64,000 nt of DNA from an uncultured Tateyamaria sp. (GTDB lineage Bacteria > Pseudomonadota > Alphaproteobacteria > Rhodobacterales > Rhodobacteraceae), in assembly GCF_947503415.1 (NCBI RefSeq), contig NZ_CANNDS010000002.1, positions 496,001-560,000 on the forward strand. The letters are read 5' to 3'. Shown here piece by piece: positions 30,104 through 41,043 of the stretch. The notes below the pieces were generated by a model. That model did not search any database. It was not told the origin of the DNA and saw only the letters and a program-made list of their open reading frames with translations. Each line of letters opens with the position of its first letter. The stretch's first letter is position 1. The translations under genes were made by a program, and so were the position numbers.

Positions 30104-31891
30104 TTCCAGAGTTTTGAGGTCACTGCACGCCCGGAACAAGGTCCACCACGGTTGGCTGCTTTGCGTGTTGAATTGAACCGCGAGGGGCTCGACGGGTTTC
30201 TGGTGCCGCGGGCGGATGCGCATCAGGGCGAGTATGTCTCGGCCCGCGATGAGCGGCTGGCTTGGTTGACCGGGTTTACCGGGTCCGCCGGGTTCTGCGC
30301 CGTGCTGCGCGATGTGGCGGGTGTGTTTATTGATGGGCGGTATCGCACACAGGTGAAGGCGCAGGTGGCGGACGTCTATTCGCCCGTGCCGTGGCCTGAA
30401 ACGTCGCTTGCCGATTGGTTGAAAGAGCAACTGCCGGAGGGCGGCAAGGTTGGCTTCGATCCTTGGCTGCACACGCCGGGGCAGATTTCGCAAACCGAAG
30501 ACAGCTTGACCGGCAGCGGTGTCGAGTTGGTGCAATGTGCCAACCTCGTGGACCGGATCTGGGACGACCAGCCGGGGCCAGCCGCCGAGCCTGCCAAGGT
30601 GCATCCCATTGAGTTCGCTGGCGAAAGCCATGACGCCAAGCGCGCGTGTTTGGCAGAGGCGCTGACCAAAGCGGGTGCAAAGTCAGCGATGATCACCCTG
30701 CCCGACTCGCTGTGCTGGCTGTTGAACATCAGGGGCTCTGACATTCCCCGCAATCCGATTGCGCAAGGCTTTGCCGTGCTGCACGCCTCTGGCACTGTTG
30801 ATCTGTTCATGGACCCGGCAAAGCTGGACGAGGTGCGCGACCACCTTGGGGCCGACGTGACCTGCCATGCGCCCGACGCCTTTCTGGGTAGGTTGAAAGG
30901 GCTGGACGGTCCCGTCTGCCTCGACAAATCCTCCGTCCCCGTGATCGTTGCGGACACTATCGGGGACCGGGTGCAATGGGGCGATGATCCCTGTGCGCTG
31001 CCCAAGGCCTGCAAGAACGAGGCCGAGATTGCGGGCAGTGCGGAGGCGCATTTGCGCGACGGGGCCGCGGTGGTTGAATTGCTGGCGTGGCTCGATGCCC
31101 AAGCGCCCGGCAGCGTACGAGAAACGCAGGTGGTGACACAACTCGAGACCTACCGCCGCCGCGACAATGCCCTGCAGGATATCAGCTTTGAGACCATTGC
31201 CGGTACCGGTCCCAACGGTGCCATCATGCACTACCGCGTGACCGAAGAGACGGACAGCACGCTTGAGGACGGGCATCTGATCGTGCTCGACAGCGGCGGG
31301 CAATATCTGGACGGTACCACCGACATCACCCGCACCATTCCCATCGGAACACCGCCCGAGGAGGCACGCGCCGCCTTTACCCGCGTGCTGATGGGCATGA
31401 TCGGCATGTCGCGCCTGATCTGGCCCAAAGGGCTGGCGGGCCGCGATATCGAGGCCATCGGACGCGCGCCGCTGTGGTATGCGCATCAGGACTTTGACCA
31501 CGGGCTGGGCCACGGCGTTGGCGCTTACCTGTCGGTACATGAGGGGCCGCAACGGCTCAGCCGGATCAGCACCGTGCCCTTCCTGCCCGGCATGATCCTG
31601 TCGAACGAGCCGGGGTATTACCGCGAGGGTGGGTTCGGTATCCGGATCGAGAACCTGATTGTCGTGGAACAGGCCGAGTGCCCGCCCGGCGGTGACGCCC
31701 ATCGCGAGATGCTGTCCTGGCGCACTTTGACCTTTGCGCCCATCGACCGGCGGCTGATTGTGGTGGACATGCTGGATGCGCCCTCGCGCGCATGGCTCAA
31801 TGCCTATCACGCCGAAACGATTGAGAAAATTGGGCCGCGTGTGTCGGACGAGGCAAGGGCCTGGCTGGCGCAGGCCTGTGCGCCGCTCTGA
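30101..31891 (+). CDS. M24 family aminopeptidase P
   Basis: 596 aa; LDSGGQYLDGTTDITRT, GHGVGAYLSVHEGPQ, SNEPGYY metal ligands. Confidence 0.94.
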   Translation: MFQSFEVTARPEQGPPRLAALRVELNREGLDGFLVPRADAHQGEYVSARDERLAWLTGFTGSAGFCAVLRDVAGVFIDGRYRTQVKAQVADVYSPVPWPETSLADWLKEQLPEGGKVGFDPWLHTPGQISQTEDSLTGSGVELVQCANLVDRIWDDQPGPAAEPAKVHPIEFAGESHDAKRACLAEALTKAGAKSAMITLPDSLCWLLNIRGSDIPRNPIAQGFAVLHASGTVDLFMDPAKLDEVRDHLGADVTCHAPDAFLGRLKGLDGPVCLDKSSVPVIVADTIGDRVQWGDDPCALPKACKNEAEIAGSAEAHLRDGAAVVELLAWLDAQAPGSVRETQVVTQLETYRRRDNALQDISFETIAGTGPNGAIMHYRVTEETDSTLEDGHLIVLDSGGQYLDGTTDITRTIPIGTPPEEARAAFTRVLMGMIGMSRLIWPKGLAGRDIEAIGRAPLWYAHQDFDHGLGHGVGAYLSVHEGPQRLSRISTVPFLPGMILSNEPGYYREGGFGIRIENLIVVEQAECPPGGDAHREMLSWRTLTFAPIDRRLIVVDMLDAPSRAWLNAYHAETIEKIGPRVSDEARAWLAQACAPL

Positions 31892-31967
31892 CACTGGCAC
31901 CACCCTCACCGATCTGGTACACCGACGCTTCATCACTGAAGACAGACGCAAGACAGGAGGCTCAGCC

Positions 31968-32312
31968 ATGGCTGATCACATCACGATCCGCAAAGCACCC
32001 GGCACATGGACCGTGCGCGCAGGTGGGGCCGTTCTGGGCGAAAGCAGCAACGCGCTTGAACTGAGCGAAGGCGATTATCCCTTTGTGATCTATTTCCCGC
32101 GCGAAGATATCGCGACCGCCTTCCTCGACCGGACGGACAAGACCACGCATTGCCCGCACAAGGGTGACGCCAACTACTATTCCGTGGTGACAAAATCGCA
32201 GACCCTGACCAATGCCGTCTGGACCTACGAGTCGCCCAAGGATGGTGTGGCACGGATCAAGGACCACCTCGCATTCTACGTCGGTGACGGGATCGCGGTC
32301 GAACAGATCTAA
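31968..32312 (+). CDS. DUF427 domain protein
   Basis: Start MADHITIRKAPGTWTVRAGG; YFPREDIATAFL, THCPHKGDANYY. Confidence 0.9.
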   Translation: MADHITIRKAPGTWTVRAGGAVLGESSNALELSEGDYPFVIYFPREDIATAFLDRTDKTTHCPHKGDANYYSVVTKSQTLTNAVWTYESPKDGVARIKDHLAFYVGDGIAVEQI

Positions 32313-33997
32313 CTGTGCTCTTCGGCTGCAGTGGCGGCCAGTGCGCGGTTGTAGGCCTTCAACGCATCAACATGAAACAGCGCGCCCTGTAACTCGGGTG
32401 CTGCGTTTTCGCCTGTCAGTGTGACCACCGGAATAAACCGGACCATGGTGCGGTCGAACACGGGCATTGCGGTTTCAAGGGTTGCCTTCTCGTCCACATA
32501 GATGCCATCCGCGATCATCTCCCAACACTCGTCTTCGTCCGCGGCCCTAGGATCATCGGGTTTGCGCATCACCGTTCCCACGCGGAACATGGCCAGCAGG
32601 TAGGCCTGCGGCCCCGCAGCAAGATGCACACCGCGCCGTTCGAGCTGCGTCAGGAAAAAGGACCGGTCGACAAGGCGCGATGACAAGGCGGTGGACATGG
32701 ACACGGCCACCATGACGGCCAGACCCGTCTGCCAGTCGCCCGTGAGTTCAAAGACAATGAGCGTGGTCGAAATGGGCGCGCCCAACACGGCGGCGGCCAC
32801 GGCCCCCATGCCTGCCAGCGCATAGAGCGTGACCGAACCGGACACATCCGGAAACAGCCCCGTTGCTACAAGGCCAAAGCCAAGCCCCGTCAGCGCTCCG
32901 ATCATAAGTGACGGCGAAAACACCCCGCCCCCCATCCGTCCGGCCATGGTGATGGCCACAGCAGCGGTTTTCAGGATCACAAAGACCATCACCTCGTTCA
33001 GGGCCAGTTGTCCGGTCAGTGCCAGCGACGTCGTTTCGTACCCGACGCCGATGATATGAGGATAGAAAATCGCCATGCCGCCCAACAGCGCCCCCGCCAC
33101 AGCGGGGCGCAGCCAGCGTGGCATCCCCGTGCGCCGTTGAAAGGACGAGCCGATGTCGTCTGTCCAGAAGATCGCGCGCATCAGCACCACGGACACAAGA
33201 CCGCACATCAGCCCAAGCAGCAGGAAGGCCGGCAGTTCCTGGTAGAACACCAATTCGTTGGTATCGGGCACCATGAATTCGGTGACGTCCCCGAACTGCA
33301 ATCGGTTGATGACGGTGCCTGCGACAGACGCAATCACGATGGGCGCAAAGGCGTGCACTGCGAAATGGCGCAGGACCACTTCGAGCGCAAAGAGCGCGCC
33401 CGCAATGGGCGCATTGAAGCTGGCCGACACGGCAGCGGCCACCGCACAGCCCAGCAGATCACGCCCCGTAACCCCATCGGCCTTGATGAACCGGCACACC
33501 TTGGTCGAGATGACGGCCGCGATGTGGACCACCGGCCCCTCTCTCCCCGTTGAGCCGCCTGTGGACAGGGTGATGAAGCTGGCAAAGGCCGAGGCGACCC
33601 CCGCCTTGGTGCCCACGCGTCCATCGCGCAAGGCGGCCCCTTCGATCACGTCGGCCACACTGCGCGCCACGCCATCCTTGGTGAAGTTGTGCAGGATCAG
33701 GCCCGTGCACAAGCCGCCGACAATGGGGATGACAAGGATGTAGTACCACGGCAGGGACGACGCGAAGCTGTGCAGGTGTTGCACATCATCAGTGCCATAG
33801 AGCCAGGCCTGCAACGCCTCGATCCCCTTGCGAAAGAACAAGGCCGCCACGCCCGCCGCAATCCCGATGGCCAGAGCGATGAACCAGAACTGAAGCTGGT
33901 TCGGCCCCCGGTGCCGCAGCACGTGCCAGCCGTCCTTGCACGCGGTGACCGCGAGGTCGAGTTGCTTGGAAAGGATGGGTCGTTGCGGGGCAGACAT
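32309..33997 (-). CDS. ClC-family chloride channel/transporter with C-terminal CBS-like region
   Basis: GSTGREGPVVHIAA, GSxGxxGPxxx-type motif and GGGVFSPSLMIGA; likely start MSAPQRPILSKQ (33997). Confidence 0.93.
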   Translation of the reverse strand: MSAPQRPILSKQLDLAVTACKDGWHVLRHRGPNQLQFWFIALAIGIAAGVAALFFRKGIEALQAWLYGTDDVQHLHSFASSLPWYYILVIPIVGGLCTGLILHNFTKDGVARSVADVIEGAALRDGRVGTKAGVASAFASFITLSTGGSTGREGPVVHIAAVISTKVCRFIKADGVTGRDLLGCAVAAAVSASFNAPIAGALFALEVVLRHFAVHAFAPIVIASVAGTVINRLQFGDVTEFMVPDTNELVFYQELPAFLLLGLMCGLVSVVLMRAIFWTDDIGSSFQRRTGMPRWLRPAVAGALLGGMAIFYPHIIGVGYETTSLALTGQLALNEVMVFVILKTAAVAITMAGRMGGGVFSPSLMIGALTGLGFGLVATGLFPDVSGSVTLYALAGMGAVAAAVLGAPISTTLIVFELTGDWQTGLAVMVAVSMSTALSSRLVDRSFFLTQLERRGVHLAAGPQAYLLAMFRVGTVMRKPDDPRAADEDECWEMIADGIYVDEKATLETAMPVFDRTMVRFIPVVTLTGENAAPELQGALFHVDALKAYNRALAATAAEEHS

Positions 33998-34093
33998 GCG
34001 GAACAGTCGCAAATTACAGGGTATTTCCCAGCATTATGTCACTTGCTGCGCCTGCGAAAGCCCCCGTGATGTCACAGGGACGCAAGTGTGGCC

Positions 34094-35743
34094 CTAACCG
34101 CCCAGAAGGGCACGGGCCGCGCCGCGTGCCTCGTCCGTGATGGTGTCACCCGCCAGCATGCGCGCAATCTCGTCCACGCGGTCAGGGGCCGCGAGCGGCA
34201 CCACCTGCGACGTGGTCATCCCCTTGGCCACCTGTTTTTCCACCCGCCAATGATGCGCGCCAAGGGCTGCGACCTGCGGTGAATGAGTGACCACCAGAAC
34301 CTGCCCGTTCTCGGCAATCTGACTGAGCCTGCGCCCCACCGCATCTGCCGTGGCACCGCCCACACCGCGGTCAATCTCGTCAAAGATCATGGTCAGGCCC
34401 GTCTGTTCGCGGGTCAGGCAGACCTTCAACGCCAACAAAAAGCGGCTGAGTTCACCGCCCGATGCGATCTTGTTCAGTGGCCCTGCCGGTGCGCCCGGGT
34501 TGGTGGCGACGGTAAAGGCCACCGCATCACGCCCATCCGGGCCGGGATCGTCGTCGGTGATCTGGGTCTCAAATACCGCCCGCTCCATCTTGAGCGGGGC
34601 AAGCTCGGCCATTACGGCCTTGTCCAGCGCCTTGGCAGACTTGCGCCGCGCAGCGCCCAGCTTTTCGGCGGCGGTGTCATAGGCCGCTTCGGCCTCGGCC
34701 ACAGCAGCACGCAAGCGACCCAGATCAGCATCACCCGCATCCAGCGCCGACAGTTTCGTGCGCAGACCTTCGGCAAAATCGGCAAGCTCGTCCGGTGCCA
34801 CACTGTGCTTGCGGGCCAGTCCGCGAATGGCAAAAAGCCGTTCCTCGGTGTCTTCCAGCTCCGTCGGATCAAAGGTCAGATGCTCAAGCGCCGACACGAT
34901 GCCATCGGTCGCCTCGTCCAGTTCCACCATGGCACGCGCCAACGCGGCCAGCGGCGCATCAAGCTGGCCTTCGGCGCTTTCGGCCACCCCATCCAGCCAA
35001 CGGATCGCATCGCCCATGGCCCCTTCGGCGCCATTGTGACCCAGGATCTGATGGGCGCGCTGCACATCCTCGCGAATGCGCTCCGCCCCTTGCATCAACC
35101 GACGTTTTGTATCGAGCGCAGCTTCCTCGCCCGGCTTCGGATCAAGCGTATCAAGCTCTGCCACCGCATGGCGCAGGAACTCCTCTTCGTCCCGGATTGC
35201 GGCCATTGCGGCTTCGGCCTCTCCTTGAGCCTTGCGGGCCTGTCCCATGGCCCGCCACGCCTTGCGGGTCTTGTCCCGCGCGCCGTCCAGAACGGCAAAC
35301 TCATCCAGAATGGCACGGTGCCCGCGCGGGTTCAAAAGGCCGCGATCATCATGCTGCCCATGCAATTCGATCAACGTTTCGGACAGGGCACGCAGTACCT
35401 CGCCCGAACAGCGTCGATCATTGACCCATGCCGTCTTGCGGCCGTCCGCGGCGTTGACACGGCGCAGGATCAACTCGTCATCCACCGGCAGCCCCGCCTC
35501 TTCCATGACAGCGCGGGCGGGGTGGTCATCGGTCAGGTCAAACCACGCCGTCACCTCACCCTGTGCGGCCCCCTGGCGAACCAGATCAGCACGCCCACGC
35601 CAGCCCAGCACAAAGCCAAGGCTGTCCAGCAGAATGGATTTTCCCGCGCCCGTCTCGCCGGTCAACACGTTCAGACCCGGCTGGAACTGCAATTCCAGCC
35701 GATCGATGATCAGCATGTCGGAAATGTCCAACCCACGCAGCAT
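34094..35743 (-). CDS. recN: DNA repair protein RecN
   Basis: 549 aa; TGETGAGKSILLDSLGFVLG, LSRFLLALK, MIFDEIDRGVGG. Confidence 0.97.
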   Translation of the reverse strand: MLRGLDISDMLIIDRLELQFQPGLNVLTGETGAGKSILLDSLGFVLGWRGRADLVRQGAAQGEVTAWFDLTDDHPARAVMEEAGLPVDDELILRRVNAADGRKTAWVNDRRCSGEVLRALSETLIELHGQHDDRGLLNPRGHRAILDEFAVLDGARDKTRKAWRAMGQARKAQGEAEAAMAAIRDEEEFLRHAVAELDTLDPKPGEEAALDTKRRLMQGAERIREDVQRAHQILGHNGAEGAMGDAIRWLDGVAESAEGQLDAPLAALARAMVELDEATDGIVSALEHLTFDPTELEDTEERLFAIRGLARKHSVAPDELADFAEGLRTKLSALDAGDADLGRLRAAVAEAEAAYDTAAEKLGAARRKSAKALDKAVMAELAPLKMERAVFETQITDDDPGPDGRDAVAFTVATNPGAPAGPLNKIASGGELSRFLLALKVCLTREQTGLTMIFDEIDRGVGGATADAVGRRLSQIAENGQVLVVTHSPQVAALGAHHWRVEKQVAKGMTTSQVVPLAAPDRVDEIARMLAGDTITDEARGAARALLGG

Positions 35744-35783
35744 CAGTGGCCCCTTGAACGGTGCGGCGTGCCCGCCCGAGCGG

Positions 35784-36653
35784 TTACAGCCACCGGCCCT
35801 TGATCATCTGACGATAGACCTGGCTCAGCCAGTTGTTGCCACGCGGACGCGCATCAAGGCCTGCGCCGGTCAACAGGGCGAAACTGTCCTGATACCATTC
35901 GGTCGACTGGTAGTTGTAACCCAGGATCGCACCTGCGGTCTGTGCCTCGTCGGTCAGGCCAAGTGACAGATACGCCTCTACCAGACGATGCAACGCCTCG
36001 GGCGTATGGCTGGTGGTCTGGAAATCCTCAACCACAACGCGGAAGCGATTGATCGCAGCCGAGAAGTTGTCGCGACGCAGGTAATAGCGCCCGATCTCCA
36101 TCTCCTTGCCCGCAAGGTGGTCAAAGGCGAGGTCGAATTTCAGGATCGCCGATTTGGCGTATTCACTGTCGGGATAGCGTTCGATCACTTCGCGCAGGGA
36201 CTGGAGCGCTTGAAATGTCAGCCCCTGATCCCGCCCCACTTCGTCAATCTGATCATAATAGCTGAGCGCCAGCAGGTACTGCGCATAGGCCGCATCATCG
36301 TCATCCGGATAGAAATCGATAAAGCGCTGCGCCGCGGACCGGCTGTTGGGATAATCCTTGTCGCGGTGATGCGCAAAGGCTTGCATGATCAGGGCACGAC
36401 GCGCGAAATCGGAATACGGATAAAGACGTTCGATTTCCGAGAAGTAGAATGCCGCTTCGGGCAGATCGCCCTGCTCAAGCTCGAACTCACCGCGTTCGAA
36501 GATCTGTTCGGCGCTGAAGTTCTCCAGCGGCACTTCCTGACGATTGAAGAAGCTGCCCGTGGTCGGACGCCCGTTGCCGTTGCTGCAAGCCGCTACCAGC
36601 GCCGTGACTGTCACGATCGCCGCAAGTCGCGCGATGGATTTTCCGCGGATCAT
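35784..36653 (-). CDS. bamD: outer membrane protein assembly factor BamD
   Basis: Start MIRGKSIARLAAIVTVTALVAACSNGN (lipobox); TPR-like FSEIERLYPYSDFARRALIMQAFAHHRDKDY. Confidence 0.93.
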   Translation of the reverse strand: MIRGKSIARLAAIVTVTALVAACSNGNGRPTTGSFFNRQEVPLENFSAEQIFERGEFELEQGDLPEAAFYFSEIERLYPYSDFARRALIMQAFAHHRDKDYPNSRSAAQRFIDFYPDDDDAAYAQYLLALSYYDQIDEVGRDQGLTFQALQSLREVIERYPDSEYAKSAILKFDLAFDHLAGKEMEIGRYYLRRDNFSAAINRFRVVVEDFQTTSHTPEALHRLVEAYLSLGLTDEAQTAGAILGYNYQSTEWYQDSFALLTGAGLDARPRGNNWLSQVYRQMIKGRWL

Positions 36654-36764
36654 CCCTTGCCACCCCCAAGATGCTTTGGCACCGCCCATTCCGGGCTGTT
36701 TGCCTGTCTCTAGCATAAAGCTTTGGTAGGATGAAATGACGATTTCACGTGTGAGCCGGTCGGA

Positions 36765-37697
36765 TCAGGCGACTTCAGGAATTTCATCCCACACAAGGCC
36801 AGACCCCGGCAGGCGTGCCGTCATTTCCGGATCACACGTCACCATGCGCACCGCATCCGGTGTCGCGAAAAGTTCGCGCAACAATTGGTTGGTCAGGGTG
36901 TGCCCTGCCCGTGTCCCCGAGTAATGCCCGATCAACGGTGCCCCGGCCAAGGCCAAATCACCCAGCGCGTCCAGCATTTTGTGGCGCACAGGCTCGTCCG
37001 AATGGCGCAGACCGCCCGGGCTCGACACACGGTCGCCATCGAATACGACAGCATTCACACCGGGCGCGCCGCCAAGGGCCAGCCCGTTGGCTTGCATGTT
37101 CTTCACGTCATCCTGACGGCAGAAGGTGCGGCTGTCGCTCAGTTCGCGGGCAAAGCTGCCATTTGACATGTTCAGCGACTTCGCCTGACGGCCAATGGCC
37201 TGATCGGCAAAGTCGATCTGGAAATCAATGCGCATCACCTCGGATGGCGAGATTGTCGCCGTCGCATCGCCTTGGGTCACGGTCACGGACTTGAGCACTT
37301 CGAACGCGCGCACACGTGCCGGAAGGCGGCGCAATCCGCGCTGCATGATGCCACGCACGAACGGCAAGGCCGACCCGTCAACAATCGGCACTTCGGGGCC
37401 GTCGATTTCGATCAATGCGTTGTGCACGCCGCAGCCTGCGATGGCCGCCATGATATGTTCCACGGTGCTGACGGACACGCCTGCGTCGTTCACCAATGTC
37501 GTGCAAAGCGGCGACTGACGGACCACGTCATAGCGGGCCGGGATCAGGGCATCGCGGTCCGTGATGTCGGTGCGGCGGAACCAGATACCGTGCTCGGCCA
37601 TCGCTGGACGAATGGTCAAACGCGCAGGCTTACCGGAATGCAGTCCGCATCCGGTAAATACGACAGCGCTTTTGACAGTTGTTTGCACGGGCCTCAC
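36765..37697 (-). CDS. lpxC: UDP-3-O-acyl-N-acetylglucosamine deacetylase LpxC
   Basis: 310 aa; GCGLHSGKPARLTIRPA, STVEHIMAAIAGCGVHNALIEIDGPEVPIVDGSA, HKMLDALGDLAL. Confidence 0.97.
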   Translation of the reverse strand: MRPVQTTVKSAVVFTGCGLHSGKPARLTIRPAMAEHGIWFRRTDITDRDALIPARYDVVRQSPLCTTLVNDAGVSVSTVEHIMAAIAGCGVHNALIEIDGPEVPIVDGSALPFVRGIMQRGLRRLPARVRAFEVLKSVTVTQGDATATISPSEVMRIDFQIDFADQAIGRQAKSLNMSNGSFARELSDSRTFCRQDDVKNMQANGLALGGAPGVNAVVFDGDRVSSPGGLRHSDEPVRHKMLDALGDLALAGAPLIGHYSGTRAGHTLTNQLLRELFATPDAVRMVTCDPEMTARLPGSGLVWDEIPEVA

Positions 37698-37884
37698 CCA
37701 GTTCTATTTCGTTGGACTGAGAGCTAAGCGGATGCGGCCAAACACTCAACTCACTCTTTGCAACGGTCTGAAACATGGGTGTAACAGGTGCGCGGCAATG
37801 CGCGCACAACCAGCCAAGCATTTGAAATAATGACGTAAAAAGGGCCGCGAAATCGCGACCCTTGGCTTAGTTTGTGACCGGAAT

Positions 37885-39528
37885 TTAGTTCGCCTGACGG
37901 CGCAGGAAGGCTGGAATTTCAATCCGCTCCTGATCTGGGTCCACCGCTTCGGTGGGCCGTGGGGCCGGTGCGGGCGCTGGTGCGGCGGCACGCGCCTGTA
38001 CCGGTGGCTGCTGGCGCGCGGGGCGTTCAGCGGGTTGGCCACCCTCGGTTGTACCCGTCATGCGGTTGATCAAGGAGTTGATGCCAAAGCGCGGCTTGTC
38101 CGCTGCTGTATGCGCTTCGGGCGCAGGCTGCTGCGGCGCTGCGGAGGGTGCCGCCTTTTGCGTTGCGGCACGCAGGCGCGCCAATGCTTCGGGGGATGGC
38201 GTGCCCGGTGCCGGGGCACGGGGGGCTACAAACTCTTCCGCCGGGGGCATGTCGGTGTCCTGCGTCGGTTCAAACGCCGCGACCTGCGGCTGATAGGCCG
38301 GGGGCGGCAGGTCGTCAGTCGCGGCGACGGGCGCTTCTTCTGCAAAGATATCTTCGGCCATGTCCTGTGCTGCGGCCTGCTGCACATCCAGACCCTGGAA
38401 CAGCGACGGCTCTTCGGCAGCGGCTGCGACGGGGGCCGGAACCGCTTCGGGCACGGGCTGTTGGGCGGCGACCGGAGCTTGCGCCGGTTCTTCCACTGCA
38501 ACTGTCTGCGTCAAGGGCGCGGCCATCGAACGGCGCGGCACGGGAATGTCGCTTTGCACGTCGGTCGCATCGATGCCTGTGGCGACCACGCTCACGCGCA
38601 TCATGCCCTGCATCTCGGTATCCAGCGTCGACCCCACGATGATGTTGGCGTCCGGATCCACTTCCTCGCGGATGCGGTTGGCGGCTTCGTCCAGTTCGAA
38701 CAGGGTCAGGTCGTGCGCGCCAGTGATGTTGATCAGCACGCCTTTCGCCCCGCGGAGCGAGATTTCGTCCAGCAGCGGGTTCGCGATGGCCTTTTCGGCG
38801 GCCTGAATGGCGCGATCGTCGCCGTCCGCCTCGCCCGTTCCCATCATGGCCTTGCCCATCTCGTCCATCACGGCACGGACGTCCGCAAAGTCGAGGTTGA
38901 TCAGTCCCGGACGGACCATCAGGTCGGTCACACCTTTGACGCCCTGATACAGGACATCGTCGGCCATGCTGAACGCCTCGGTAAAGGTCGTCTTTTCATT
39001 GGCCAGACGGAACAGGTTCTGGTTCGGAATGATGATCAGCGTGTCGACCATCTTTTGCAGGCTGTCCACGCCGTCCTCGGCCTGACGCATCCGCTTGGCC
39101 CCCTCGAACTGGAAGGGCTTGGTCACAACGCCGACGGTCAGAACACCCAGCTCGCGGGCGGCTTGGGCGATGATGGGCGCGGCTCCGGTACCGGTGCCCC
39201 CGCCCATCCCGGCGGTGATAAAGCACATGTGCGCGCCCGCCAGATGATCGACGATCTGTTCGATTGATTCTTCGGCCGCGGCGGCACCGACGCTTGCGCG
39301 CGCCCCTGCCCCCAGACCTTCGGTCACTTTGATGCCCAACTGGACCCGGTTCGTTGCGGCCGACTGCTGCAGCGCCTGCGCATCGGTGTTGGCCACGACG
39401 AAATCAACGCCATCCAGTTGTTTTTCAATCATGTTGTTGACGGCGTTGCCACCTGCGCCACCAACACCAAAGACGGTGATACGCGGTTTCAGCTCGTCAT
39501 GTCCGGGCATGGAGAGATTGAGGGTCAT
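37885..39528 (-). CDS. ftsZ: cell division protein FtsZ
   Basis: 547 aa; [26 protein letters not shown]; long variable linker and C-terminal [12 protein letters not shown]. Confidence 0.98.
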   Translation of the reverse strand: MTLNLSMPGHDELKPRITVFGVGGAGGNAVNNMIEKQLDGVDFVVANTDAQALQQSAATNRVQLGIKVTEGLGAGARASVGAAAAEESIEQIVDHLAGAHMCFITAGMGGGTGTGAAPIIAQAARELGVLTVGVVTKPFQFEGAKRMRQAEDGVDSLQKMVDTLIIIPNQNLFRLANEKTTFTEAFSMADDVLYQGVKGVTDLMVRPGLINLDFADVRAVMDEMGKAMMGTGEADGDDRAIQAAEKAIANPLLDEISLRGAKGVLINITGAHDLTLFELDEAANRIREEVDPDANIIVGSTLDTEMQGMMRVSVVATGIDATDVQSDIPVPRRSMAAPLTQTVAVEEPAQAPVAAQQPVPEAVPAPVAAAAEEPSLFQGLDVQQAAAQDMAEDIFAEEAPVAATDDLPPPAYQPQVAAFEPTQDTDMPPAEEFVAPRAPAPGTPSPEALARLRAATQKAAPSAAPQQPAPEAHTAADKPRFGINSLINRMTGTTEGGQPAERPARQQPPVQARAAAPAPAPAPRPTEAVDPDQERIEIPAFLRRQAN

Positions 39529-39703
39529 AGGTCAGGTCCGCCTGTCTGGTTTGCCGCATTCGCGGGTGTTTTTGTGCCTAAATCGCCCCAATCCTAGCGA
39601 TTCAACGCCCCAACGTCACCTATTAATCGCGATTTTACCGCAAAATATGGGCGATTTCTTGCTGTTTTTTACCGGATGTCCACGCGGACCCCAGATATGG
39701 GGA

Positions 39704-41038
39704 TCACCAGTTGTCGCGGAACCATTTGACCGCGCGGCGCAGACTGCGGGCCGGGTAGCGGTCGTGCGGGATGTCAAAGTCCCACCATTCGTCCTGCGGA
39801 TGCGCTGCAAACAGCGCGAGGCCCACGGCAGAGGCAAAGCCGGGGCCCGTGGCCGCCTGCGGCAAACCATGCACGCGCAAGGGCCGGCCCAGACGCACCT
39901 GCTGGCCCAGAATTTTCGACGCCAGCCCATCAAGGCCGGGGATCTGGCTGCCACCGCCGGTCAGCACGATCTGCTGGCTCGGCAGATGGTCAAAGCCTGC
40001 CGCATCCAGACGGGCGCGTACTTCTTCCAGAATCTCTTCCACACGCGGGCGCATGATGCCGATCAATTCGGCGCGGCTTGCTGTGCGCCGGTCATGTTCA
40101 TAATCGCCCGTATCACCGCCAATCTCGATCATCTCGCGATCATCCATGCCCGTGGCATGCACACCGCCATAGAATGTCTTGATCCGCTCGGCATTGGTCA
40201 TGGGCACCTGCAGGCCCATGGAGATATCGCTGGTGACATGATCGCCGCCCATGCGCACCGCATCGCCATAGATCATGTGCTTCTTGATAAAGATCGACAC
40301 GCCGGTCGACCCGCCACCCAGATCAATGCAGGCCGCGCCCAGTTCCTGCTCGTCCTCGACCAAAGCGGCAATGCCCGACGCGTAAGACGACGATGCAATG
40401 CCCGCCAGTTCCAGATCACAGCGTTTGATGCAGTGGGCCAGGTGTTGCACGGCAGAGGCTTCGACCGTCAGCATGTGCAGATCCACCGCCAATTCATTGC
40501 CCAATTGCCCGCGCGGGTCCGACAGGCCCGAGCGGTGATCGAGCGCAAAATTCACAGGCTGCGCATGCAGCACCTCGCGCCCTTCGCCATAATCCGGCAC
40601 ATCGCAACGCGACAACACACGCGCCACGTCCTGCTCGCTGACCATGTCCCCTTCCAGCTCAAGCCGCGCATCAAGGCCGTAGCTGCGTGGCTCGGCCCCC
40701 GCAAAACAGGCAATGACATGATCGACGCGGATACCGGCCATCTTTTGCGCGGCCTGAAGGGCGGTGCGAATGGCACGCTCGGTTTCCTGCATTGCACAGA
40801 TTTCACCGAAACGGACACCGCGCGACCGGGTGGTCGCCGCACCAATGACACGAAACCCCGACTGACCGGCAAGCGAGCCGATCTCGCCCTCCTCGCCCAG
40901 TTGCGTCGTGCCGTCAAAGCGCAGCACAAGGCACGCGATCTTGGAACTGCCCACGTCCAGAATGGCCACCACACCCCGCTGCATCGCGATCTTGCGCATG
41001 TTCCGCATACTGCGTTGGCTGGCATAAAGGTCGGTCAT
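39704..41038 (-). CDS. ftsA: cell division protein FtsA
   Basis: Start MTDLYASQRSMRNMRKIAMQRGVVAILDVGSSKIACLVLR; actin-like ATPase motifs (DLGGGSTGVSIF, LTGGGSQIPGL). Confidence 0.95.
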   Translation of the reverse strand: MTDLYASQRSMRNMRKIAMQRGVVAILDVGSSKIACLVLRFDGTTQLGEEGEIGSLAGQSGFRVIGAATTRSRGVRFGEICAMQETERAIRTALQAAQKMAGIRVDHVIACFAGAEPRSYGLDARLELEGDMVSEQDVARVLSRCDVPDYGEGREVLHAQPVNFALDHRSGLSDPRGQLGNELAVDLHMLTVEASAVQHLAHCIKRCDLELAGIASSSYASGIAALVEDEQELGAACIDLGGGSTGVSIFIKKHMIYGDAVRMGGDHVTSDISMGLQVPMTNAERIKTFYGGVHATGMDDREMIEIGGDTGDYEHDRRTASRAELIGIMRPRVEEILEEVRARLDAAGFDHLPSQQIVLTGGGSQIPGLDGLASKILGQQVRLGRPLRVHGLPQAATGPGFASAVGLALFAAHPQDEWWDFDIPHDRYPARSLRRAVKWFRDNW

Positions 41039-41043
41039 CACTG

